Origin: Bimastos eiseni
Lineage: Eukaryota; Annelida; Clitellata; Crassiclitellata; Lumbricidae
Length of the DNA: 64,000 nt
Assembly: GCA_959347315.1 (NCBI GenBank)
Contig: OY365814.1
Coordinates: forward strand, 3,630,116 to 3,694,115
Direction: 5' to 3'
The notes under the pieces were generated by a model. That model did not search any database. It saw nothing but the letters and a program-made list of their open reading frames with translations, and had not been told where the DNA came from. How positions within the stretch are numbered: the first letter of the stretch is position 1; the number at the start of each line of letters is the position of its first letter. This document shows positions 35,156 to 46,829 of this stretch, piece by piece. A program made the translations under genes and the position numbers.

Positions 35156-36055
35156 TCATGTGTCCGATATTTGTCAGTTTCACTGTAAGAATTGCGGGAG
35201 CGAGAAATGAGGGTGCAGCGTTGACTGGAGTAACCAAACTTGGAAATGAAATCTACGCCTTGTTTGAACAGGAACAAGATAGGTTTAAATCTGATGATTT
35301 CAAGAAACATGTATTCTGTATTTTTGAGGATCGAGATCCATTTCGTCTTCAGAGGAAATTCGAATTAAGAGGGGTTAAAAATCCATGGGACATCGCATCA
35401 AGTGAGAAGGAAAATTGCCTTTAAGTCATCGACACCGAGGAGAACTGCGTCTATAAGGTTTCAAGAGAAACGAATGGAAAACACAAAATCATTAAATGAC
35501 TAACCACTGATTATGAGCCATATACTCTGTCAGTGTCCAGTGATGGTCAATTGTTGTTGTTGTTGTACCACTCATCACCAAATCTGATGATCTACAGACC
35601 AGATGCGAAACTTATTCAATCGATTCCATTACCAGCATACATTACAAACCCAAAGCATGCCGTGGAGACATCCACCGGGAATTTCGTCATCCTTCGCTGG
35701 TCACGCAGGAAAGGCGGAGCGATTGGGACATTGACTGGTGTATAAGTGAGTTGACCAGCGTTGAACAGATGGTTGTCCGTCGATTTATTCCTTCAAATGA
35801 AACACAACAACTGAATGATCCTACATACCTCTCACTCGATTCAGACGATCGTGTGTTTGTGGCTGATAGGGATAATCATAGATTCTCTTGGATTCCGATC
35901 TCCAATGGAATCGAATTCTTTGTCCAACGGGAAAAGAAGACGAACCTGTGAACGACTATCCTCAGAGATTGTGCTACGATGAAGAACAGAAGCAAATATT
36001 CGTTGCAGCATATCGCCCAGGAGCAATTCATGTTTACACGTTCAGTCAAATGTAG
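35156..36055 (+). pseudogene. NHL-like beta-propeller exon, broken by stops and frame changes
   Basis: Acceptor TGTTTTTATTTTAG; entry phase 1, matching the donor at 30987. It encodes repeated propeller-like blades: VRIAGARNEGAALTGVTKLG and EIYALFEQEQD; VIDTEENCVYKV; YTLSVSSDGQLLLL; HAVETSTGNFVILRW; PTYLSLDSDDRVFVADRDNH; RLCYDEEQKQIFVA; end at TAG 36053-36055. The D-x-x-x-x-V-Y/F-V-A/S-D pattern is that of NHL repeats. In-frame TAA at 35422-35424 and TGA at 35497-35499, a frame change near 35725-35745 and another near 35930-35945 make the copy non-functional unless these are assembly errors. NHL propellers bind protein or RNA partners; function here is unknown. Confidence 0.75.
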
Positions 36056-36539
36056 TAACTTTTCCCGCTTAGAACTCCTTTTAATCTCTGATTTACACAG
36101 ACTATAAATTTCTTCAATAATATTTATTTCAAAAACTTAAAAAAATATAATTTAGCGCTCAGAAGAAGAAATAGTTCAACTCCTGCTTAATTACTATCAC
36201 AAGACTATGATACATGTATTTATGCACTATTATACACATAATGCTATAATAATTAGCAAGGCAATTCTATTGGTCAGCATGATCTGAGTGGTTCCTATAT
36301 TCGTGTGCGAAATGATAAGAAACTGATGACAGTTTTTTTGAGTCGTTAATCCTATTATACCTGACATCTGTGGTGGGCCGTCTTCTCAGAAGTAGCTCGT
36401 GTAGGATTGGCTTCAATGACTGCATGCCTTAGCTTGCCTATGTAGCCAATTTAGTCGGCTTTTGATGGTTCAGCTCATACGAGGTAAAGTCTAGTAACGC
36501 GATTCTTATTGTTTCATAGGGAACTTACATGTATTACTA

Positions 36540-36603
36540 TGTAGTTTATGTGAAATATTATTATTATTATTATTATTTTGTATTGTTATTATTATTATTG
36601 TTA

Positions 36604-36635
<32 letters not shown>

Positions 36636-36660
36636 GTTTTTATTATTATTATTATATATG
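36540..36660. repeat. (ATT)n microsatellite at the 3' end of the retrotransposon
   Basis: ATT/ATTG repeats for about 110 bases, immediately downstream (in the minus-strand sense) of the retrotransposon at 36.69-39.64 kb. Confidence 0.9.
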
Positions 36661-36689
36661 TTTCACATTATGCTGTTATCGTCCATGAT

Positions 36690-39640
36690 GAGCTAAGTGA
36701 GTGTTGGCAATGTCGCGAAGAGGCAGGCTGCGTTCCCACGCTGAAGAACAACTGAAATACGTTGGAACAGAAATGACGTCTCCATTGGATCGTGGGTTGC
36801 AGTTCGACTACCCAACTCTGAGATGAACTGCAGTCCTGCAGTGCTCCAAGCGCCGCCGGATTCCAAGGAGAGGGCTACGAAGTCGTGGGTGTTGGTTATG
36901 GTGGAATACTTGGCCCTCTTCGTCTTAGCTGCGCGTTCGGCTGCTTCGCCAGCTCTGATAGATGTGTCGACAAGATGTGACTTGGCGTAGGTGTCGGGCA
37001 CTGTCACATCCCATGCCAGACATCGACCACGTGTCCAAGGAATGAGCGTGACGCCGTCCGGTCGCTTTCCATCTTCTCTTACCAAGCCGAGAGGTTCCTT
37101 TTGCGCTGGAATCTTCGCCCTGCCAAGAGCTCTTCAGATGACATCGTTCAACATGCTATGTCGTTGATGTTTTCCGCTGCCTCTTCTACAAATTAGTCCA
37201 TGGAGCCCTTTTGCGTCGACGCTCTCTTGACATTGGTGACACAAATGTGGCTCGCAGAGCGTCGTTCCTAGCCTCAACCCGGCTGCCAGTCGTACATCCG
37301 CGTTTGAGAGGCGCAGGCCTAGGGCAGTCACAGGGGGCGCTAGCATCCAGTCTCCAGAATGAGGTACTCGTGAGGCCAGCAGGCGAGCACGGTCGCATGG
37401 CATGTTATTGGAATCCAGCAGACCTTTCCATGCCTTGTCTGTGAATCGGAGGTCCCATTCTTTCTGGCGATGACTCGCTGCTCCTGTTGGTGGTTCTGCA
37501 TCTGTCAGGGTCTTCCAAGCGTTGAGTGCTGAACTTGCAAGTTCATATGGTTCCACACCAGACTCTGTTGGTAGGATGCATGCCTGGAGTTCGCTTGTAC
37601 TAGCAGCAGAAGCCAGAAAGGCAGAAAGTGCCAGCGTAGATGCACAACGAACTCCCAGACCACCATCTCTCACCGGCAAAGAAGCCTGGAGCCAGCGGTC
37701 ATCGTCAAGGTCCACATTTAAAATGGTTGACAGTCCTTCTCTCAGCAATTGATCAAACCGAGCCAAGCCCGGGCAATCAGCGCAGACGGCTGTGCGCAGA
37801 CTGTACAAGAGCTTCGGTACACTTAGACTGTTTCTCAGCAGAACCAGAGCGTCACATGTATAAAGCAAGGACAATCTTCCGATTGCCCTCTTGAGGTCAT
37901 TGGCCTTTGAATTAACGACCATGTTCACAGCTGGACCTGAAATCAGAGGTGCACCCAACAAGGTCATGTCCTCGAGGGCTATGCTCGTGAACTCTTGGAA
38001 CGCAGGGTCATTGTTCGGCATCTGGGTGTTGTGACACGCGATTTCGCATTTGCTGCGGTTCAATAGCAATCCCAGATTCTTTGATTCCTGCTCGATTAAT
38101 TGAACGTCGTCGGCCACTGTTTCCTTGTTACCTCCCAATGTCAGGTCATCCAGATATCCGATACGCAGATCCGAACGAAGCTTCGTCAGAATCGGTTGCA
38201 GCACAAGACAGAATTCCAGAAGTCCCAAAGGATCGCCTTGCTGCGTTCCTTCTTCGGATCGATTTGTGTTAGAACCATAGCGCAACAGTGGGCGGTTTGA
38301 ATAGGCAGCGTGAGCAAAGTGGTAGAGCTCTGGGATCTCTCTAGCAACTCTAGAACAACACTCTAGAAGCAACAACTCTAGATCAACACTTTAGAAGACA
38401 ATCTCTGCGCAGAGTGTTAAAGGCATTGGCGAAGTCGAGCTTCACTAGGACGCTGTCCTCAGGCATTGTGGTTATCCAACGACGTGTCGCATGGACAGCT
38501 GCCTCAGCGCCTCCTTGAATGCCTACCCCAAGCTGAATGGGGGCGAGCAGTTGAGACAGCCTTGTTACCGCCTGCGAATTAGCGCACTTTGCCGCCAGAC
38601 GACGCCATGTGTAGCCCACGGCGATCGGTCTTATGCATCCGTCCTTCTTGCTCAGGGCTAAAAGGTTTGCCCCATAGATGACCTCATTCACCTCTTCGGA
38701 TAGACCTCCCTTTAGGAGCAGATTGACAAGGTCAGATAGATGTTGCTCGATGTTGTCATCTACTCCATAGGCCATCGGATTCTTTAAGTGTTGTGGAGTT
38801 ATGCCATCTGGACCACCAGCCGAACCCGCAGGGAAAGAGGAGATTGCCCTAGCGACATTTTCTTTAGAAACTTGAAGCGGGATGAAGCGATCTGAACTGT
38901 CTGGATCACACGGTGTTCTCCTGTCCACTGGTGCAGGCGGGTGCTTTTTCTTAAGCGCGGCCTGAGTTTCCGGTGTGTCCAGCGCCGGTTTATCCTCGCT
39001 GCAGATGAGACGGATGGCTGCTTTGAAATTGCCTTCCTCCAGCTTGCTTGCAACTGTTGAGGCTAAATATCTGGCGTGGTCGCATTTAGCGGACTTGAGC
39101 TTACGACTTGACGTCAATGGCAATACATCGTTAGTCGACTGGTCTGGCCTCTGCAGTCCCAAATTATTAATGCGGGACAAAATCATACGGGTCATGTTGT
39201 GCTTTCGTCCACCTCTTCTTGGCTTCACTAGTACAGTTCCACCGAAGGCCAGCATATCGAACCATTTTGCAACGCAATTTGGTTCTCTTACAATTGCTTG
39301 GATTATATCGGCCAGGAGAGCAGCACAAGATGGCCTTGCTGCTTTTGGAATTCTCTTAATCAGAAGACCGGGTGAAGCAAGATGTGAGAGCTGAGAAGCG
39401 ATCGGCCCAACGTCCGTCGACAGCTCCCGTGAGTAAGAGATCTGCACGCTAGTGGTAGAAGACGACTGTCTTGTGGTATTATGCTTTAAAGGGCCGTCCG
39501 CCGGTGGCTGGTCGGAACCTGGACAAGGGGCGGTTCGAGGTCCGTGCCGGTGCATCGTGCCATCTGAGGCATGGGTTTTGAAGGACAACCAACACACCCC
39601 GCAAACCCCCTGGCCCTTACAAGGTTTTTGACTCATCTGA
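36690..39640 (-). mobile_element. non-LTR retrotransposon with RLE-type endonuclease (R2-superclade-like), nearly full length
   Basis: Minus strand, read 39636 to 36693. N-terminus: a zinc-finger-like CGVCWLSFKTH...HRHG. Reverse transcriptase: FPAGSAGGPDGITPQHL, QLGVGIQGGAEAAVHATRRW, VKLDFANAFNTLRRD, EEGTQQGDPLG, and the catalytic GYLDDLTLGG; thumb with PVRDGGLGVR. Then a C-C-H-C knuckle (CHQCQESVDAKGLHGLIC) and a restriction-like endonuclease block (KRPDGVTLIPW, LAWDVTVPDTY) ending FLFQRISVVLQRGNAA. This order (finger, RT, CCHC, RLE) defines R2/R4/NeSL-type elements; the exact clade is not assigned. Defects: the frame breaks after NTLRRDCLL near 38383, where CAACACTCTAGAA-like words are duplicated, and a TGA at about 37134 precedes the endonuclease. 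ATT repeats flank both ends. Confidence 0.85.
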
Positions 39641-39654
39641 GTTTCAATTCGGTT

Positions 39655-39740
39655 TGTTTTATTTTATTTTGTTTATTATTATTATTATTTTTATTATTAT
39701 TATCATTATTATCATTATCATTATTATTATTATCACCATA
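39655..39740. repeat. (ATT)n / (ATC)n microsatellite at the 5' end of the retrotransposon
   Basis: TTTATTTTGTTTATTATT followed by ATT/ATC repeats, abutting the start-codon side of the minus-strand retrotransposon. Confidence 0.85.
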
Positions 39741-41229
39741 GAGACTATGCTCTTGAATTATTGTAGCTCCGTGAGGCTCACCTTCATGAGAAGGATTACA
39801 AGACGTGTATTAGGTCCCTGATGATTAAGAATGATTATGTAGTTACGAACTCATAATTACGAGATTATATGAGCAAGTTGTTTATTAATAAGTCTTGTAT
39901 GTCATTTCTTTGTGAACATTATGTTGATTGATAAGTTAAACTTATTATTAATAATCTTCTCTGGCAAGGTTGATTTAATCTGGTTTTATATTCGTGTGCG
40001 AAATTATAAGAAACTGATGAAAAATTTTTATGAGTCGTTAATTGGGTGTCCGTGTGAGCTAGATTCCTAATTTTTTAATGTTGCCTTGTGGTGTTGTTGA
40101 TTATTTTGATGATTGTGCAGTTTGGTAGATGCAGAACTTGCTGATACCTATAGATTAAAGAAATGATTCATGAATCCACGTACAGCTCAAACGCTGCGGG
40201 ATCGAGTGATTGAAATATTGAGATATTGTGATTTAGAGATTCACGTACAGCAAGTATAGCTGCGGAACTCAGATCGACAAATATAGATTATGGTAGCATA
40301 TTGCATATACAGGTACTTAGCCAGGACACTGAAGAACGACAGTGATGGCGAAGCTAACGATAGGCGCTACATTGTCGGGTGTACAAACAAGCGGCGTAAA
40401 TCAACCTCACACACGAAATAGGCTCTGAGGTTATATTACTAACAATTTAGAACAAAAAAAATTTCGATAAATCACAAACGTTTCGACAAAATTATTCATG
40501 TTCTCGAAAAGACCTTGATCTGTTTGTCCTTAAAAGGACAAACAGATTAAGGACACACCATTACCTTGCTAACGAATGAGCGCCATAAAATGTGATCCAG
40601 GGTTCTACAGAGTACTGAGGAAATCTCAAGCTTAAGTCGCCAGGTGATGTGTTTTCCGGAAGATTATGCTGGCAGCTCCGATCGATTCCTTGCTCACAAC
40701 TTAGTGAATCATGGCCATTAACTGATTGAAATTAATCCATGACCACTGATGCATCACAAACTAACCATGACGCCATTATTATAATAGTATGGTCAACTGA
40801 ACGAAATATCATGACCCGGTCTTTCTGATTCTGAGTTAAAAACTAACTTCTAAATCACACCGGCTTTTTCCATAAAAAGCAGTGTGATTTTTAGAGTCAA
40901 GGATTTGTGGGCAGTGATGGCAAATATTAACTGCTACCAAATTTAATATAAAAACTAGGAATTAAACCAATATCTTAACGTGACGCTCACAACATGTCAA
41001 TCAACAGACCATTTTTTTTATTTAGTGACCATTGTCAGTAACACCTCTTTCTTATTCTTTCGTGCACTCTGACATCAAAGTTCAACTTCACAGTCCATCC
41101 GTCACTTTGTATGAAATACACTTCGTAGTAAAATGAATCACACTGTAGTGGTATTTTCACTCCTTATTAACTCAAAAATCAAGTCAAGAACTCGATGAAA
41201 ACGGCGATTAGGGAGCGAATTGTTGAGTC
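39741..41229. other. non-coding AT-rich sequence
   Basis: No gene recognised. It holds one copy (39989-40040) of a direct repeat whose partner is at 36299-36350, and a short inverted repeat at 40510-40555 (CTTGATCTGTTTGTCCTTAA against TTAAGGACA). Confidence 0.45.
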
Positions 41230-42030
41230 GAAGAGTGAGAAGGGATTCTCACCGGAGCATTCAGCCAGCCCCGTCAGGTCACCGCAGAGAGGGCCATCAG
41301 AAGACCCTTAGGAAAGTAGGGAGGTTCAGGCGCCCCCAGAGACACGAGTACCAGGTGGCACATGGGCTGAGAGCAGAGGGATGAAAGGGTGAAGAGGAGA
41401 AGACCGCGATCGGAAAGGGTTTGGAGGCTCAACGTGTAGATTGATGATATTGCAGTCATCATGAGTAATGTGTGCGTAGGCTACGTGATGTGTTGGGTGT
41501 AATCGAACTGCTAAATGAGATGGCGAAGATGAGCCGTGTCATGTAGAGATGGGTCCTCAAGGTGGAGGTTTAGATCGCCAGGTGGAGGTTAAGATCAGTT
41601 GAGAATTGTAGGTTGAGTATATTTCGAAGAGTGTCGAAAGCTCCGAGAATAAAGTCGCAGAAGCGCGAGTGAAACCCGGCTGGTAGAGTGCGATGATGGT
41701 GAACGGACCATGGCAGTGCCCGGGGGAGAAGGACAAGTGCTCGAACGAGGTGAACGTTTTGGCGTATTACGCCAATTACGTATTAGTGATCGCGGTAGTG
41801 AACCACGATACCACCATGATTCAGAAGGTCTTCAAGGGTCCAGCAAGCCAGGGGCGTCTAGAAAAGAATAGCCCAACGGGGCGGAACGGCGGACTGCATC
41901 ATCCGAGGTGGCAGAGCCATGACTCAGTCAAGACGAGGACGTCTTGCGAGTGGAAGCAGATAAGGTCAACCACTTCCAAGAACTTGTCATCCAGAGAGTG
42001 TAAAAGAAGCTGAATAGACGATCGTTGAAA
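41230..42030 (-). pseudogene. CR1/L2-like AP-endonuclease domain remnant
   Basis: On the minus strand the text SLDDKFLEVVDLICFHSQDV, LVLTESWLCHLG, later ALYQPGFTRA, LFSELSTLFEIYS and HPTHHVAYAHITHD follows the order of the apurinic-type endonuclease at the start of CR1/L2/jockey ORF2: a D-x-x-x-L-T-E-T/S-W-L block, the YRPG block, the F.E...L block and the PTH block near the catalytic end. Stops and frame changes between blocks show that it is dead. The reverse-transcriptase part is not adjacent. Confidence 0.65.
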
Positions 42031-42149
42031 TAGGTCTAGTTTGATGTGAACAATATTTGATTTATGAGAGTGCACCACACCGTGGTTTCGAAGCACAGTT
42101 CTCTTGGCGATAGAAATAGGCCTACGCATCATTATACTCCGATACCAGT

Positions 42150-42390
42150 TTCTGCGTTACGGTCCAAGGGGTTCAGCATTATTGCATGTGCTATGAATAT
42201 GTAAACAACGTAAACTCAATTGAGAACCTATTCTACTTCATCGTAATAGATATGAGGCTAATTCGTTAACGTTTCTGCCTATATTCAGTGGTTTAAGAAC
42301 ACATTTTCCGTGTAGTTAAAGTAATGGTAAGCCACATGACATTTAAACTCCGCACGGGAACCTAACATGGCGCCCATTCAAACGTACAGC
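42150..42390 (+). repeat. dispersed repeat, copy 1 (partner at 46125-46385)
   Basis: Starts GCGTTACGGTCCAAGGGGTTC and ends GCACGGGAACCTAACATGGC then GCCCATTCAAA. The stretch at 46125-46385 shares these blocks in the same order and orientation, with TAAACTCAAT, TTCTACTTCATCGT and AACGTTTCTGC in between. Non-coding, about 250 bp, about 4 kb apart: a short interspersed or MITE-like family. Confidence 0.75.
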
Positions 42391-42869
42391 AGTGATAAGT
42401 GAACAGTAATTTGAATAATTTGGATATCATAACTCGGGTCGATTTTAGTGAATTCATAGTAAATAGTATTATTTGTCAGAGAACCATAGTCAATTTCAAT
42501 CAAAATTCTGATTAATCAGAGGTTAAGTTACAGAAGGTGCGCAAAGGGACGCAAATGATGTCATGTATTCGATAAAACGCTCACCAATAACTGAAAACCT
42601 TCTACCAAACAGCGTCTGACACAGCAAGAATTGACTATCTGTTAAAAATCCTCCGTTCTCGTTAATTCTTATCTCATGCCACTGTGACATACATGCAGTA
42701 CTGAAAATATTTAATCCTTGACCGGGATATTTCCTTGACTGACCATGTTCCCAGTGTCTTTCATGATGCATCAAGGTCAACTTACATGTAGCTGCGCATT
42801 ATAGTTGAGTTTTAAATAGATAGAGAACTGAACCTTACATTTTAATCGCACAGTTGAATATGTTTTGTG

Positions 42870-43400
42870 TGTGTGTGTCAAGAAGTTTCCTTGTTCTTGT
42901 GATTTCAGACTAGATGATTTTTTTTGTGCAATAGAAGACTTTCATCCAAAACAGGTGAAATATTTTGAAAGAATCAACCTTTTTAAAGCAGAACTCATCG
43001 CCATAAGCAAAATCAGGGAACTTCTCGACCCCTCCACACACCTACCCACTGACTTTTCATCTCTTACTTTAACATCTGATGCACCTATTTGCAACCTTGA
43101 TGTTACTTTTAATCCACATCCTTTCTTCTCTAACAAGTTCTCCAACTGATGTCTCGCTCTCGCTTTGTGCACATTCTGGACCTTCCACCACATCGACTGC
43201 AAATTGCCTTCACCATTGCCGCCTCCATTGTCCACTCAAAGCTCGATTGCTACATTTCCTTTATTTTCAACCTCAATCTTCCGACATAGGCGTCCGCAAT
43301 ATATCCACGACTCAATTGCTCAAGCCGTAACCAGAACGCCAAAGCATCAACATATTACTCCATTGGCCAACCGTACATGTAATGGAGAAGTCCCTCGTTC
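42870..43400 (+). pseudogene. RTE/L2-like reverse-transcriptase C-terminal fragment
   Basis: Across shifting frames: LTLTSDAPICNLDVTFNPH, then SIVHSKLDCY, then RPQYIHDSIAQAVTRTPKHQ and HITP. This order (LG/DVTFD, AATIVHSKLDYCNSL, Q.IQNSLARAV..PK..HITP) is that of a non-LTR reverse transcriptase carboxyl region. At least two frame changes. No boundaries found. Confidence 0.7.
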
Positions 43401-44157
43401 GAACGTGTTGTTGGTTACTAATCAACACCTATGTGAATAGTGTCTCGTAAATCTCATGTTTAAAAAAAATAGAAAACAGCGAATCGATTCGCTTCGGCTA
43501 AAGATCTGTATTTTAGAATGAGCGATTAGACCACGGATAGAACAGCTAAGTAAATTGTCCACAACTCTAATTTGTAATGAGTATAAAAGTATCGAAAAAA
43601 AATGACAATTGATACAAGTTGATCTCTGCACAAGTAAGGAGCCATCATGGACATAATTTGTTAGCGAATAAGCGTCGGGGCGTGACAGATTACATGCAAC
43701 CACTTATATAGCGCATTTCAAGGTCTTCACAAAGGCTCAGAACCAATAGTGCCAGACTAATGTATTTGGTTTAGGGGGACACCCTCATCTAACGTGATGT
43801 CTTTCGAAGCTTCACGATCTGCATGCATATCGATGCTCTAAGATTTATTCCCTCGGGGATCGAATTCAAATCTCAGAAAAGTCATCACATCATTAAGCTC
43901 GGAAAACATGACAGCTTTAGTAAAATGTACTTGTGTTTAGTACGTTTAATGTACTAAACACAGACATTCGATAGACTCCTTATTATATTCAACCGTCAAG
44001 CGAAGTAGAGGAACTCTTTATTTACAACTCGTTCGACGTAGTTCACCTGAATATTAAGTGATTGATATGAAATTATACAGAGCGCACGATGTAACAAGCA
44101 GCAATGGACCTACTTACTGCATCAGTTATAGCGATATTCCTGCCTTCGTTCAATTAG

Positions 44158-45155
44158 CAGGGCCGTATTATCCATAAGGCTGACTAGGCAGAAGTTTAGG
44201 GGCTCACCAAAAAGCAGGGGCCTAATAAAACCAGGGGTCCAACAAAAGCGGGGCAAAATAAAAGCAAGGTCCAATAAAAGCAGAGGCCCAACAAAAGCAG
44301 AGGCCCATGTGGCATTGCCGGTTTATTACGGCAGTTGCAAGAATTATAGCATGATCGCGTTGCTTGACGCTAATCAAATCCATTGATATCGTCATTTCGG
44401 TGGATATTCAATTCCACTTTGGGAACTTTTGGTCAATGCCTTTGGTGGCATGCCTGTTGCCAAATGCCTGAGTGACACTAGATGGTCTGCCCATTCCGAT
44501 GCTTCAAAAGCATTCAACTGTGGATGTGAAAAAATAAGGATGGTTAGGGTAAGGGTTATTCACAGAAAATTTACAGAAAACCTGGACGAAACAGCCAAAG
44601 CATGACGCATATGGTATTATTGAATAGGGAATACATTGGAAAATTACAACTTTCTGGTATGTCGTCACGGAAAAGTTTCACCAGACAACCATAAAGCTGC
44701 AGAGCACAAAATTAATGTGGATCTGAACGAAGCTGTTAAGGTAAGTGGATAATTGTTTCGCCAGTTTAAAAGATAGGTTTACTTTTGAGGAGTTTCAGCA
44801 GAAAGGGAATATCAAAATGGCTTTAAAACGAGGAGCTGGTGCACCACGAACATATTAAAGGAAAGAAACAAAGTAGTGTATTTATGGAAATTCTGAAGAT
44901 ACTGCTTTTCAGGGAGGGAGGCATTTTGTTATTGTCTATAGCTTCCTTCTAATTAAAGGTTGTCTAACAAGACGATATTATTTTCTTAGTAGCTCCACTT
45001 ATTGCTTCACTTGTAATTATTATTGTAATAAAATGTACGAAAGTAGACCGCGAAATTCACAGAGGAAACTGAGAAGGATGTTTGGGTTGTCGAACCTCAA
45101 AGGGCCCAAAGAAGCTTGAAGCCTAGGGGCCCTGCCATGGGTTAATACGGCTCTG
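44158..45155 (+). mobile_element. decayed hAT-family DNA transposon (about 1 kb)
   Basis: Terminal inverted repeats: left CAGGGCCGTATTATCC at 44158, right GGTTAATACGGCTCTG ending at 45155 (reverse complement CAGAGCCGTATTAACC). The flanking 8-mers TCAATTAG and CCAATCAG agree at six of eight positions, fitting the 8-bp target duplication of hAT. Inside on the + strand near 44456-44520, VAKCLSDTRWSAHSDASKAF matches the (L)SDTRWSAR block common in hAT/ZMYM-type transposases. The left subterminal region repeats CAAAAGCAGGGGCC-like words. Most of the transposase is gone. Confidence 0.75.
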
Positions 45156-45359
45156 CCAATCAGATTAGAGGCTTGAACTGCAAACTTCCTGCTTTTATAA
45201 AAAAAAATAAGCACTTCGCAGAAAGTACCCATTGCAGCAACCAAATGTCTATTCGCTGCTGACTATTATAGTCCTATATGTATAGCACTATAGATATTGA
45301 AATAGGCCTATTTGCAGAGTTGCTGCTGTCTCCTCGGTCCGTTGACGAATGGAGAAAGG

Positions 45360-46124
45360 CTAGCGGCCTTCTATTTCGATTGAGTCAGACACGAAGAGCA
45401 AACTCTTATAAAGATATATATAAACATCGACTGCTCCCACACTCGTCATAAAATGAAAATTCATTGGACTTGGGATGCATTCAATAAATCTGTTTGAAGA
45501 TCCATAGCTAATCGCAGCGCTTACGAATATTGCACATACTATGTAGGTCAGTGGTAAAGATAAATACAAGCACTGCAAAGCGCCTGAATGCCCACCTTAA
45601 CAAGGGGTGACTGTCAATTGCGGGCAACAAGCAACATGAACTTGGAAGATAATTACACATAGCCCTAGATGGTTGGCATATGTAGCAAGCTATTATTGCA
45701 CCGTCTGCCAAACGTAAATCTAGCACTCCCACCCCCAAAACAATCTAATGAATAACAATGTAATGATTATGTAAATTACGAGAACGTAGATGCTTTACAA
45801 CAGAAACATAAATAACCAAACAAATAGATGCATATATATAATACATCATGTAATCTTTTATATACATCCATAGGATGCACTGTAATGTAATACAACAAGT
45901 CTGAGCTGTGATTTTACTATTATTTTAGAACAAGTCATCGACAATTTTAAATTAGCCTTCTCTCAAGCCTAATTATCAATTTTTTATAGCCCATGTACAT
46001 GTATAGCTTTATTTGTTGTTATTTGAATATGATGGATATTTCATATTCCACGACGAAGCAATTGGTTCAACTATGGAATCATTCTGTTTTAGAATGTGTT
46101 CCTCTCTTGAGATATGTTGCGTTA
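45360..46124. other. non-coding stretch between repeats
   Basis: No supported gene. Contains a TATATATA run near 45832 and CCATGTACATGTATAG near 45990, but nothing coding. Confidence 0.4.
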
Positions 46125-46385
46125 CGGTCCACGAGGTTCAACATGCGTAACGGTCCACGGGGTTCAACAATGTAAACTCAATAGCGAAACTATTCTACTT
46201 CATCGTTGCAGATCTGAGGATTTCACGTAAACGTTTCTGCGTATATTATGCAGTCGAGAGCTCATCGTTGATTTCAGAGCGCATGTTCGTTCTAGTTAAA
46301 GTGCTGCTCAAAGGTAAGCCGGTTTGCCGAATAAAATTTAAACTTTGCACGGGAACCTAACATGACGCCCATTCAAAAGAACACA
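46125..46385 (+). repeat. dispersed repeat, copy 2 (partner at 42150-42390)
   Basis: Begins GCGTTACGGTCCACGAGGTTC; here the first block is itself duplicated (GCGTAACGGTCCACGGGGTTC follows at 46146). It ends GCACGGGAACCTAACATGAC then GCCCATTCAAA. Same orientation as copy 1. Confidence 0.75.
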
Positions 46386-46495
46386 TGCAGCGTAGAATTT
46401 TACACTGTTAGTTCATTCAATAAATGAGCATATTATTAACCTAATTAAATTATATTGAAAGGTGGTTCAGTGCGTACACTAAGCTTACATTGTAC

Positions 46496-46808
46496 TCACT
46501 CTCTGCTGTATATAAATCTTAAAAATCTCGATGACGGGAAGTACTTTGCTGCTGAGCAACAATCAATAATATCTTGAAAATCAAGGCCTTGAACGATTTT
46601 GGATTCAATGTCCATAAATGTTAGGGTGCTTAATCTTTCTTGACCCGTCCCCCATGGTTGACCTGACAGCATTTTTGCTGCGTTTGATATGACTGAAGGA
46701 TCGTTCACCGCTGCATTTAGAAACTGGCAAAGTTAAGTTAATTCGCAGAGCGACAAACACGTTTGAATATCCGATCTGTAGGTTAAATTCATTCATCAAT
46801 TTTAACAT
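46496..46808 (-). pseudogene. hAT C-terminal dimerisation-domain fragment
   Basis: Minus strand: ALRINLTLPVSKCSGERSFS, HIKRSKNAVRSTMG, then in the next frame GQERLSTLTFMDIESKIV and LDFQDIIDCCSAAKYF. This is the hAT dimerisation signature: LTLPVS.ASAERSFS..K.IK..LRSTM.QERL..L.....E..., then LDF..II..FA. One frame change splits it. Opposite in strand to the element at 44.16-45.16 kb, so probably a different insertion. Confidence 0.8.
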
Positions 46809-46829
46809 TTGCAGTGGTGTACGGATATT

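Noticed and set aside
38975..39394. A 139-codon + strand frame opposite the retrotransposon
   Set aside because: Antisense shadow of the minus-strand reverse-transcriptase gene; the same shadow appears at 53799-54113 opposite copy C.
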